Part shown: positions 9,244-18,800 of the stretch, one piece after another
Layout: every line of letters starts with the position of its first letter
Position numbering within the stretch: position 1 is the first letter of the stretch
Assembly (NCBI GenBank): GCA_946620235.1
Contig: CAMONC010000004.1
Location: 1-54,187 of the forward strand
DNA: 54,187 bases
Origin: an uncultured Lachnospiraceae bacterium
Lineage (GTDB): Bacteria > Bacillota > Clostridia > Lachnospirales > Lachnospiraceae
Direction: 5' to 3'
The notes under the pieces: model-generated
Databases searched by the model: none
What the model was told of the DNA's origin: nothing
The model's input: the letters and a program-made list of their open reading frames with translations, nothing else
Translations under genes and position numbers: made by a program

Positions 9244-9251
9244 TTATCGGC
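9244..9251 (-). promoter_or_regulatory. Sigma28/SigD-like -10 element GCCGATAA upstream of yjfB
   Basis: Exact match to the -10 consensus GCCGATAA/T; the -35 (TAAA) is weak at N14-16 spacing. Confidence 0.5.
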
Positions 9252-9284
9252 CTGCGTTACAAGATAATGAAGTGGTATTACGGA

Positions 9285-10187
9285 TTATTTTTTGCGTACG
9301 GTGACATCGCCGCTGGTAGTGTCGATATTCATGGGATGACCGGACGGTGAATTATTCTCTATATCCACGTCTCCGCTGACCGTATTGACTGATACGTTTA
9401 CCTCTCCCACGGCATATATCCTGATATCCCCGCTGGTGGTATCGATATCCGTATCCTCACAGTCAAAACCATCCAGAGCTATATCTCCGCTGGTAGTATC
9501 GATGTCGGTTTTCTGCGCCTTAACCGATTCAGCTGTGATATTGCCGCTCACTGTATTTACATCCAGTCCGCCGGTCTCTATGTTCTTCAGATCTATCTCT
9601 CCCGATGTCGCATCGATCGATACCTTATCATCCGCCTTAATGTTCTCCGCCTTGATCTCACCGCTCACGGTAACCATAGACAGCTCATCACATTCAAGGC
9701 CGTTCGCTGCTTTGATATTTCCGCTGACGGTGGTCAGCTCAACCTCATCATAAACATCGGCGGGAAGATAGATATCAACAGGTTCGACCTCATAGTCGGA
9801 GTCGCCAAAGAAACTGCCGATATTAAACCAGCCCATCTTATGATACCAGGGTACTCTGTTCTTAAATCTAATTGTGAGGGTATTGCCGTCGACCTCGATC
9901 TCATTCATATAATCGGGACCGTCAGTATACTCCACATAAACCATATCCTTGTCGGATGGAAGGATATTTATATCTGAACTCACCTGGGATACTTCCAGAT
10001 TCTCTATGTGTTCCTTGATCTCCATTGACTGACGTGCGTACTCCGCGCTTTCATTGGCAGAGTTGTACATATTGGCTACTCCGCCGTACCTGATCCTCGA
10101 TATTCCCATAGCTATACCGCCCAGGATCAGCCCGAGTCCTACGAGTACACCTGCTGTTATCAGTATTATTTTGGTTGATTTAAGCAT
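9285..10187 (-). CDS. DUF4097-family beta-strand repeat protein
   Basis: 300 aa; N-terminal TM then repeated (T/V)(T/V)SG(D/E/N)I units. Confidence 0.88.
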   Translation of the reverse strand: MLKSTKIILITAGVLVGLGLILGGIAMGISRIRYGGVANMYNSANESAEYARQSMEIKEHIENLEVSQVSSDINILPSDKDMVYVEYTDGPDYMNEIEVDGNTLTIRFKNRVPWYHKMGWFNIGSFFGDSDYEVEPVDIYLPADVYDEVELTTVSGNIKAANGLECDELSMVTVSGEIKAENIKADDKVSIDATSGEIDLKNIETGGLDVNTVSGNITAESVKAQKTDIDTTSGDIALDGFDCEDTDIDTTSGDIRIYAVGEVNVSVNTVSGDVDIENNSPSGHPMNIDTTSGDVTVRKK

Positions 10188-10824
10188 TTTTCATCTCCTC
10201 ATTATCTGTCATCTGAGAGTTCTTATTCCTGCGTGCGATGAAGCGCATCTTGATCTTAGTTGCCATTCTCCCCATCATTTCCACCAGCCACACTGCTCCG
10301 GACTTGATAGGTATGAAGAGCAGTACCGCAAGTCCTACGACCAGAAGTGATGCCGCAAATTCAAGCAATCCTGTGGTGCCTTCTCCCATGATGATGCCGA
10401 CAAGTGATCCGAATGCAGCTATCACCCCGCCGATCGCTGCCGCGAAAACAGCAAAGATCAGTGCCAGAACAACTGCTATAAGTGCGAGTGCCAGCGATAA
10501 TCCTACTGCAAAAACCGCTATCGCTATGGGCAGCCAGACCGGAGCTCCGAGAACGATCAGCACTATCTCCCATGCCTTGATCTTACGCTTGGGCTCTGTG
10601 GCGGGCTGTGCTTTCACCAGAGTCGGAAGAGGTGTCTCCATCAATACCTTATCCGCTATCTCGGCAGGTGTCCCCAATGCTTCAACAGCCTGGTCCTCAC
10701 TTAATCCGTCTTCCATTCGATCTTCCAGAGCTTCGTTGTAGAAATCCAGTGTTTTCTGAATATCCGCTTCGGGCAGTCCCGTCAGCCTGGATCTGATCTC
10801 ATTCATAAACTCATTCCTGTTCAT
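10180..10824 (-). CDS. DUF1700-family membrane protein
   Basis: MNRNEFMNEIRSRLTGLPEADIQKTLDFYNEALEDRMEDGLSEDQAVEALGTPAEIADKVL; RBS AAGGGAG before ATG 10824. Confidence 0.88.
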   Translation of the reverse strand: MNRNEFMNEIRSRLTGLPEADIQKTLDFYNEALEDRMEDGLSEDQAVEALGTPAEIADKVLMETPLPTLVKAQPATEPKRKIKAWEIVLIVLGAPVWLPIAIAVFAVGLSLALALIAVVLALIFAVFAAAIGGVIAAFGSLVGIIMGEGTTGLLEFAASLLVVGLAVLLFIPIKSGAVWLVEMMGRMATKIKMRFIARRNKNSQMTDNEEMKNA

Positions 10825-11179
10825 CTGTGCTCCCTTCCGCAGCTTCCGGTTCATTTTGATCTGCCGGTGCGTTCTGATCTCTCGTCACATAGTCGTATAT
10901 CGACATGATCTCCTTCCACTCCTCCGTGAAATCGATAAGCTTGTTACGGCCCAGTGCCGTGATCTCGTAATACTTGCGAAGCCTGCCGTTATGTTCAACC
11001 GACTGTACCGTGAGACTGCCGGCATCCTCCAGGCGTCTGAGTATCGGATACAGTGTCGACTCGGAGATCGTCAGATACGGCTTCACATCCTTGATGATCT
11101 TATAACCGTATGACGGTTCGGTCTTGATAGCTGCCAGGACACATATATCCAGAAGTCCTCTCTTTAACTGTGTGTCCAT
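10811..11179 (-). CDS. PadR-family transcriptional regulator
   Basis: MDTQLKRGLLDICVLAAIKTEPSYGYKIIKDV...ISESTLYPILRRLEDAGSLTVQ; start moved to ATG 11179 on RBS position. Confidence 0.93.
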   Translation of the reverse strand: MDTQLKRGLLDICVLAAIKTEPSYGYKIIKDVKPYLTISESTLYPILRRLEDAGSLTVQSVEHNGRLRKYYEITALGRNKLIDFTEEWKEIMSIYDYVTRDQNAPADQNEPEAAEGSTDEQE

Positions 11180-11203
11180 ATGTATTACCTCCTTACGTGT
11201 CAT

Positions 11204-11232
11204 ACTATACGCCACGAGGTATTATATGTCAA
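11204..11232 (-). promoter_or_regulatory. Sigma-A-type promoter of the padR operon, TTGACA-N17-TATAGT
   Basis: TTGACA at 11232-11227 and TATAGT at 11209-11204 (minus strand), close upstream of the padR RBS. Confidence 0.8.
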
Positions 11233-11298
11233 GTAGTATTTTGTGAAAAATAGTATTCTGTCTAAAACAGTATCCCGCACCGGGCCGTATCCATACAA

Positions 11299-11327
11299 AA
11301 ACCGCCGGGAAACAATCCCCGGCGGTT
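11299..11327 (-). terminator. Rho-independent terminator after ptsP
   Basis: aaccgccggg...cccggcggtt inverted repeat followed by TTTTTGTATGG on the minus strand. Confidence 0.85.
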
Positions 11328-11342
11328 GGTGAACGGCTTAAC

Positions 11343-12953
11343 TTATCTGCAATTGTTGTTTATATGATCTCTCATGAGAAGGATCTCGGCAGGTGCCACC
11401 GAAAGGCAGTCGACATCCGTATCAAGCAGTCTGGATGTATACTCTCTGCGTGATGCGATCTCTCCGCACACACATACACTCAGGCCCGCATTATGCGCTT
11501 TATATACCACGCGCCCGATCATTGCGAACAGATTCTCATAATCATCTTTGATAGCCCCATCCGCTGCCGAGAAACGATCCACCCCGTATATATCACATGT
11601 CAGATCGTTCGTTCCTATGGAAATAAAGTCGGCGTGCGGTATCAGCGAATCGATATTCTCCACCGCATCAACAGTCTCCACCATGATCCCCTGTGGTATC
11701 GATACGGAACCAACCTCCGAGAGAAGTGCCCACTTCACTTCGGCAAACAGCGAATTCGCTTTCACGACTTCCTCCGCATTCGTTACATACGGATACATTA
11801 TCCTGAGCTGTCCGTATACCGATGCCCGTACAAGTGCGCGTAACTGAACCCTGAAGATATCCGGATGATCCAGGCTTACGCTTAAGCCTCTCTTCTCCCC
11901 CGTATCCAAATAGGGTATCAGCTTGTCTCCGCCCACATCCAGTGTTCTGACGGTAAGCACTTTATCTTTGTACATGCCGAGGAGTTTCTTATATACGACG
12001 AACTGCTCATCCTCGGATGGTGCCTCAAGCCTCTCCATATACATGAATTCACTTCTGTACAGACCTATGCCCTCGGCATCATTCTCCATAGCCTTCTTCA
12101 TATCCACAACCGAGGATATGTTCGCATACAGATCTATATGTCTGCCGGTGATCGTCACGGTCTCACATCCCCTGAGCCCGAGCAAAGCGGACCTGACCGG
12201 ATCCGAGCTTCGATGAGCCTGCTCGATAAAGTCCACATCCGGACTCACTATCACTTCGCCGGCATCTGCATTTACATATATCGGAGTCCCGTCCTCTATC
12301 GCATCAAGGTCAATGGGAACAGACACGATCATCGGTATATCCATCATATGAGCCAGGACGGCGGCATGTGATGTAGTGCTGCCCTCCACGGTGACTATGG
12401 CGAGTACATTGTCCTGATCGAGCTCCATCACCTCACCGGGGAGTATGCTGCGTGTCACGAGTATATGCGGATATTCCTTCTGCGTATCATCGGGTTTATT
12501 GAATCCCTCACGCAAAGCTGTGATCACCTCACGCGCAATATCACGTACATCATCCGCACGTGCACGTATATATTCATCTTCCATCTCATCGAACTTGGAA
12601 GCCAGTGCCTCACTCGTTTGCCTTACGGCCTCCTCGGCATCCATCTGTCCGTCTTCGATGCATATCCTCGAAAGATGTCTGAACTCCTTTCCGTCCAGGA
12701 CAAGCTTATGCATCAGGAAAATCTGAGCGGCATCCTTCCCCGCTTTCACCCCTGCATCCAGAACCATCTTGTCCATATGTATCTTGGTAGCTTCGATAGC
12801 CTGTTCAAGACGTACCAGCTCAGCTTCCACACGATCCGGCTCGGACAACATGGTGACCGGCGCCGGCTCTCCCGGTTCGCTTTTCCTTATAACCCGGGCA
12901 GGTCCTATGGCGATACCCGAACTGACTGTACTCCCCTTGTATTTGTTGTTCAT
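11343..12953 (-). CDS. ptsP: Phosphoenolpyruvate-protein phosphotransferase (PTS enzyme I)
   Basis: GSTTSHAAVLAHMMDIP active-site His region, YRSEFMYMER, SIGTNDLTCDIYGVDR. Confidence 0.95.
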   Translation of the reverse strand: MNNKYKGSTVSSGIAIGPARVIRKSEPGEPAPVTMLSEPDRVEAELVRLEQAIEATKIHMDKMVLDAGVKAGKDAAQIFLMHKLVLDGKEFRHLSRICIEDGQMDAEEAVRQTSEALASKFDEMEDEYIRARADDVRDIAREVITALREGFNKPDDTQKEYPHILVTRSILPGEVMELDQDNVLAIVTVEGSTTSHAAVLAHMMDIPMIVSVPIDLDAIEDGTPIYVNADAGEVIVSPDVDFIEQAHRSSDPVRSALLGLRGCETVTITGRHIDLYANISSVVDMKKAMENDAEGIGLYRSEFMYMERLEAPSEDEQFVVYKKLLGMYKDKVLTVRTLDVGGDKLIPYLDTGEKRGLSVSLDHPDIFRVQLRALVRASVYGQLRIMYPYVTNAEEVVKANSLFAEVKWALLSEVGSVSIPQGIMVETVDAVENIDSLIPHADFISIGTNDLTCDIYGVDRFSAADGAIKDDYENLFAMIGRVVYKAHNAGLSVCVCGEIASRREYTSRLLDTDVDCLSVAPAEILLMRDHINNNCR

Positions 12954-12987
12954 ATATACCCCTGTAGTCTATGTGAGCAGGCAGATC

Positions 12988-13647
12988 TCATACATGAAAT
13001 CTGCGTTCCAGCTCGTCAGGCACATGCCTCCCTTTAAACACCACGGCACCTATGATGCCCATGATCCCGGCCAGCAGGCAGATGACCCACAGCACACTGC
13101 GTTCACCGGTGATCAGCATGCACAGCGCTCCCATGATGATACATAAGAAACTGCATCCCAGCAGATATGCCATGGCATTTCGTGCCTTATCGATCATCAT
13201 GAAAATGAAATGAAGCACCTCGGCCGAAATTGCTATGGCAGGCATGATATACCAGAAATAGATCGGCCGGATATCTTTGATGATCAGAAATGTAAACATG
13301 ACCAGCACAGCGGCCCACCACGCATTAACGGATATGACCTTGGACGGATTATGATGACCGTGAATGATCGCCGCAAGCCATATCTCACCGCCTATGACCC
13401 ATACACAGATGAGCAGGCTCCAATGGAATGACGTATGCACATCCAACAGAAATTCACATGCCAGACATACGACCATAGCCGAAAGAAAGATGAACATCTG
13501 CAATTTGTACAGCATCGACTGCTTACGCATGATCTCCATGGAGGGATACACTCGTTCCGATGCTTCCCCTCTGAGAGCATTCTGACACAGAGGACATCTG
13601 TCAGCATCACCTTCCACATTCACCTTGCAGCTGGGACAATACTTCAT
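12988..13647 (-). CDS. Zinc-ribbon multi-TM protein (DUF6320-like)
   Basis: N-terminal CPSC...CPLC ribbon followed by several TM helices. Confidence 0.65.
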   Translation of the reverse strand: MKYCPSCKVNVEGDADRCPLCQNALRGEASERVYPSMEIMRKQSMLYKLQMFIFLSAMVVCLACEFLLDVHTSFHWSLLICVWVIGGEIWLAAIIHGHHNPSKVISVNAWWAAVLVMFTFLIIKDIRPIYFWYIMPAIAISAEVLHFIFMMIDKARNAMAYLLGCSFLCIIMGALCMLITGERSVLWVICLLAGIMGIIGAVVFKGRHVPDELERRFHV

Positions 13648-14897
13648 CAGCGTATCACCTCCGTGGCATTTACGGTTACTTCTATATCATCTTTCGTCAG
13701 CATCCTGACGAAATTCTTGATCACTCTCGTATCGGCGTATGCTGTGGACAGTCCCAGCTTCAATACTCCGTTATAGCTGAACACGGTAAAGAACAGTTCG
13801 GAATGTGCACAAAAAGCCGAGAAGCTTTCAACAAACGGTTTTACCTTCTCATCAACCTTGATCTCTCCCATGTTGGACATGACAAAAGATACGGTCTTGT
13901 TCTCAACCTTGGAAAAATGTCTGACAACAGGCTGCTTCACCATCAGCGGTACCATGCGTACGAACAGTATCCTCTCCAGAGTCTGATACGAATCCATCTG
14001 CTCGGCTATACGCTCCGGCTTCATGGATTCCTTCAAATCCTCATCTATCCCGCGTGCTATCGCAGCGATATCTTCATCTCCGTTCAGACGGCACTTGATG
14101 TTCACACTGTTAAAGAAATTTCTGGATGTCTCGGACGGATAATAGTTGCGCAGATTCACCGGTATGCTCACGGTGATCGGAAGCTTACGCATGAGTGCAG
14201 GCATATCGTGATACATGCTCTGAACCATCAGTGCTCCTATATATCCGGTCAGAGATACTCCCGCTTCTTTGGAGCGCGCCCTGAGATCAGCAAATTTCAT
14301 GGAGATCTCCATGAACTGAAGCTGGTCATAAGGCAGTTTACGTCCGATCGGATGATATGCTTTGGAGGACGGTAGTTTCTTGCGTTCGCCGTTACCGTAG
14401 AACTGGCTGTAACTGTCCTGTCTCAGGTCGCCGTCCGAAGCGCCGCTGCCCTCACTGACTCCTTCCATCTCCCCGGGATGAGCCAGCTTCAGATACTCAA
14501 CCAGAATCACATTAAAGAATTCAAAGAGACCGGTACCATCACTGAGTGCATGGAACATATCCAGATTGATACGTCTGCCGAAATAGCTGACCTTGTAATG
14601 CAACACGCCGTTATATTCACTGCCGTACAGTATCGGACACGGTCTTCCGGACTCCTCCGTGACCACCGGCAAGGCATCGGTCGTCTCTATATAATGCCAG
14701 AAAAAACCCCTGCGGATACGCACCTGAAACTGCGGTCGTATATCGATCGCACGAAGCAGGGCTTCCTGAAGGATCTCGGGATCCACAGGCTCCGTAAGCG
14801 TAGCACCCACACGCATGGTACGTGTATCTCTGCGATTATGCGAGGCCAGAAAAACCTTGGCCACATTATCGGTTTTATACCATGTAGACTCGCTCAT
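13647..14897 (-). CDS. Acyltransferase-like protein with condensation-type HxxxDG motif
   Basis: 416 aa; MFHALSDGTGLFEFFN resembles the CoA-acyltransferase HHxxxDG motif. Confidence 0.65.
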   Translation of the reverse strand: MSESTWYKTDNVAKVFLASHNRRDTRTMRVGATLTEPVDPEILQEALLRAIDIRPQFQVRIRRGFFWHYIETTDALPVVTEESGRPCPILYGSEYNGVLHYKVSYFGRRINLDMFHALSDGTGLFEFFNVILVEYLKLAHPGEMEGVSEGSGASDGDLRQDSYSQFYGNGERKKLPSSKAYHPIGRKLPYDQLQFMEISMKFADLRARSKEAGVSLTGYIGALMVQSMYHDMPALMRKLPITVSIPVNLRNYYPSETSRNFFNSVNIKCRLNGDEDIAAIARGIDEDLKESMKPERIAEQMDSYQTLERILFVRMVPLMVKQPVVRHFSKVENKTVSFVMSNMGEIKVDEKVKPFVESFSAFCAHSELFFTVFSYNGVLKLGLSTAYADTRVIKNFVRMLTKDDIEVTVNATEVIR

Positions 14898-15859
14898 AAA
14901 CCAAGCTCCCTGATAAACTCAGCCACATCATCCAGTGCTTTGGATGCTTTCGGAACAGGCAGTACCTGAAAAACATGCCATCCGCCGGCGAATACCTGTA
15001 GCTTTGTAATGCATCCGTTCTTGTGAAGTTTTTTGTACAGATTCTCACTGTCAGATCTGAGTATCTCGTTACTCCCGACCTGTATCAGTGTCGGAGGCAT
15101 GCCTGTCAGATCAGCGAACAGCGGACTGAGAGACGGATTGGTGTAATCGGTCTCGCATCCTGCATATGCATTACGTGCTCCGTATACATATTCTACAGTA
15201 AGCATCGGGTCAGTATCTTTATATTTCTCATATGATGCTCCCCCGGCAGTCATATCCGTCCAGGGACTCATAAGTATAAGCGCTGCCGGAAGCTGTCTCT
15301 TCTGAGACTTAAGTACAAGCGTCAGTTCAAGTGCCAGATTACCGCCGGCCGAATCTCCGAGAACTATCACTTCATCCGCACCGTATCCAAGATACATCAG
15401 ATGGTCCCATATGGTAACCGCATCCTCTATGGCGGAAGGATACGGGTTCTCGGGTGCCAGTCTGTACTCGAAACTGTATACACTTAATCCCGTATGCATC
15501 ACCATTTTGCCGGCCAGCATACCTGCATATCCAAGTCCGCCCGATGTATAACCGCCACCATGACAGTAGAGTATGACGGGCTTATCCCTGTGAGGAAAAT
15601 CAGCTACGGCCCATTCGGTGTTGATCCCCTTTATATCCTCTTTGGTATAGGATACTCCGACAGCGGGTGTGACCAGCTTGGAAAGTCTTTCATGCGAGGC
15701 ACGCTGCTTATCAAGCGTCTCCGCTCTTTCCACGTCCGATACGGCGATAACCGAATGGATCGCCTTTATCGCTTTCATGAACGGATCCATTTTTACATCG
15801 CCCGCTTCGATCTCCCTCTCTTTTTCTTTTTCCAGAATGTGTGGTAAATGTGCTCTCAT
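14894..15859 (-). CDS. Alpha/beta hydrolase, HSL-type esterase/lipase
   Basis: ILYCHGGGYTSGG (HGGG oxyanion hole) and VLGDSAGGNLALE nucleophile motif. Confidence 0.88.
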   Translation of the reverse strand: MRAHLPHILEKEKEREIEAGDVKMDPFMKAIKAIHSVIAVSDVERAETLDKQRASHERLSKLVTPAVGVSYTKEDIKGINTEWAVADFPHRDKPVILYCHGGGYTSGGLGYAGMLAGKMVMHTGLSVYSFEYRLAPENPYPSAIEDAVTIWDHLMYLGYGADEVIVLGDSAGGNLALELTLVLKSQKRQLPAALILMSPWTDMTAGGASYEKYKDTDPMLTVEYVYGARNAYAGCETDYTNPSLSPLFADLTGMPPTLIQVGSNEILRSDSENLYKKLHKNGCITKLQVFAGGWHVFQVLPVPKASKALDDVAEFIRELGL

Positions 15860-15869
15860 GTGATGTGTC

Positions 15870-18800
15870 TTAAATATTCCCTGCCATCATGTCAAATATG
15901 CTCAGCTGTCCGCTCTCGGGAAGGCCGCTCAGTATACCCAGCTCGGTCAGTTTCTCAACATTGGTCTTGGATGCCTTGGTCCTCTCTCTGAATTCGGCCT
16001 TGGATATAAACGGTCCCTTGGCTGCAGCCGCAGCTATAGCCTCCGCAACTTCCGGACCTATGCCGTCTATGCTCGCCAGCGACGGCATGATGCTCTTTTC
16101 GTCTATCATACGGAAGTTCTTGGAGTCCGCTTCACATACATCTATGGGCACGAACTCTATACCTCTTGCATACATCTCCTGGGCGATCCTCATATCGCGG
16201 TATGTATTCTTCTCGGTAGCACTCAGAGTATTGTCAGCGGCTTTGTGTCTGAACTCTTCCAGATGGGACTCCAGTCTGCCGCGCCCCATGGCCATCAGTT
16301 CATAAGAAAAACCCGATGCCCTGATCGTGAAATACGCCGCATAATAGGCAGCCGGATAATACACCTTACAATATGCTATCCTGAGTGCCATTATGACATA
16401 CGCGGCCGCATGTGCCTTGGGGAACATGTACTCTATACGCTCGCATGACCAAATATACCAGTCCGGTACATCATGTGCGATCATGTCGGCTTTCCATTCA
16501 TCCCACTGCTTGCATTTATGTCCGGCTACTTTACCCTTACGGACATTTTCCATGATATTAAATGCCTCTGCGGGATCGAGTCCCTTCTGGATCAGATATA
16601 TCATGATGTCGTCACGGCAGCAGATGGCTGTGGATATCGTAGCCTTACCTTCTCTGATCAGTGTCTGGGCATTATCGCCCCACACGCCCGTACCGTGTCC
16701 GAGTCCCGATATACGGATCAGATCGGACATATACTGCGGCTTGGTCTCGATGAGCATGCTCATCGCATTATCGGTACCAAACTCCGGTATACCCAGGCAT
16801 CCCAGCTTCGTCCCCGGTATATCGGCAGGTGTGATGCCCAGCGCATCCGTGCTTAAGAAAAGTGACATGACCTTTTCATCATCCAGCGGTATACCTGTCG
16901 GATCAAGACCTGTCAGGTCCTGAAGCATACGCATCATGCTCGGATCATCATGGCCGAGGATATCCAGTTTAAGCAGGTTATGATCGATGGAATGATAATC
17001 GAAATGTGTGGTGATGGTATCCGTGTCCATCTTGTTGGCGGGGTGCTGTACCGGAGTAAAAGTGTATATCTCCTCTCCCATCGGCAGCACCACTATACCT
17101 CCGGGATGCTGTCCGGTTGACTTGCGTATGCCCTCACAATGAGAAGCGATGCGCTCCATCTCGCACCTGCGCTTGGTTATCCCCTTCTCCTCATAGTAGT
17201 GATGAACATATCCGTATGCGGTCTTCTCGGCCAGTGAGCCTATGGTTCCGGCACGAAATGTCTGACCGTATCCGAATATAACCTCTGTATATTTATGTGC
17301 CTTGGACTGATACTCTCCCGAGAAATTCAGGTCGATATCGGGTTCCTTATCTCCTTTAAAGCCGAGGAATGTCTCAAACGGGATATCATAACCGTCACGT
17401 GCAAGTTCCTCGCCGCATACCGGGCACTTCTTTGGCGGCATATCGGATCCCGCCATACCGCCGAAAGCTTTGACCTCATCGGAGTCGAAATCATAATAAT
17501 GACAATGAGGACAATAATAATGCGGAGCAAGTGAATTCACTTCCGTGATCCCCGCAAGGAAAGCCACGAAAGATGATCCGACAGACCCTCGCGACCCCAC
17601 CAGATAACCGTCCTCAACGGACTTCCACACCAGCTTCTGAGCGATGATATACATCACGGCAAATCCGTTACCGATGATCGACTTAAGCTCTCGCTCCATG
17701 CGCTCGGAAACAACCTCCGGCAGATCGGGACCGTATATCTCATGGGCTTTGTTTTCACATATCTCACGCAACTGCGTATCGGAGTTCTCTATCACGGGAG
17801 GACATTTGTCCGGGCGCACCGGTGACATAGAGTCGATCATATCGCAGATATATCTGGTGTTCTTAACCACGACTTCAAAAGCCTTCTCCTCACCCAGATA
17901 TCCAAACTCATCAAGCATCTCCTCTGTGGTTCTCAGATACAGTGGCAGTGAGTCGTCATCCTCATCCGAACTGCTGTGGTTAGCAAGAATGATACGTCTG
18001 TATATCTCATCCTCGGGATCCATGAAATGTACATCACCGGTGGCAACGACCGGCTTGTTCCATTTCTCGCCGAGCTTTACTATCTGCTTATTGATCTCAC
18101 GTATATCATCCTCCGAATTGATATCGGGGTATTTCTTATAGCTCACGCCGTCCTTCTTGGCCATCTTGGATATCATGAACCTGTTATTCGCTACGGGCTG
18201 TATCTCCAGATAGTCATAGAACTCCACGATACGGGCAATCTGCTCCTCGCTGCGTTTCTCCACCAGAGCTTCATACAGTTCACCGGCACAGCATGCACTG
18301 CCGATGATGAGTCCCTCACGGTATTTGTTCAGCATGCTCTTCGGAATCTTCGGCTTGCCGGAGAAATAATCGAGATGCGACATGCTCACCAGTCTGTACA
18401 GATTGATCCTGCCTGTATTGTTCTTCGCCAGAATGATGCAGTGGGTGGGTCTGAGTCCTCTGATGACATCGAAACCCTCCTCGGCATATCTGTTGAGCGC
18501 CTCGAAATCATGTATATCCATGCCCTTCAGGATATCCATTAGCTTGAGATAGATGAGTGCGGTACACTCCGCATCGTCCACTGCCCTGTGATGGAACCCG
18601 AGGTCCACGTTCAGCATCTTGGCCACGGCATCAAGTGTGTACTTCTTATGTCCTGTGAGCAATGCTCTGGACATTCCCAGCGTGTCGGCATATGTATAAG
18701 GACAGTCCAGTCCGAGCACGGTCTTCATCTTCTCTCTGATGAAGCTGACGTCGAACTCCACATTGTGTCCCACGAGTACCGTTTCATCTCCGCCTATGAA

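Noticed and set aside
9300-9750. DNA-level tandem repeats in the DUF4097 gene
   Set aside because: Periodicity reflects the protein beta-repeat (TVSG/TTSG) typical of the family, not a separate DNA element.
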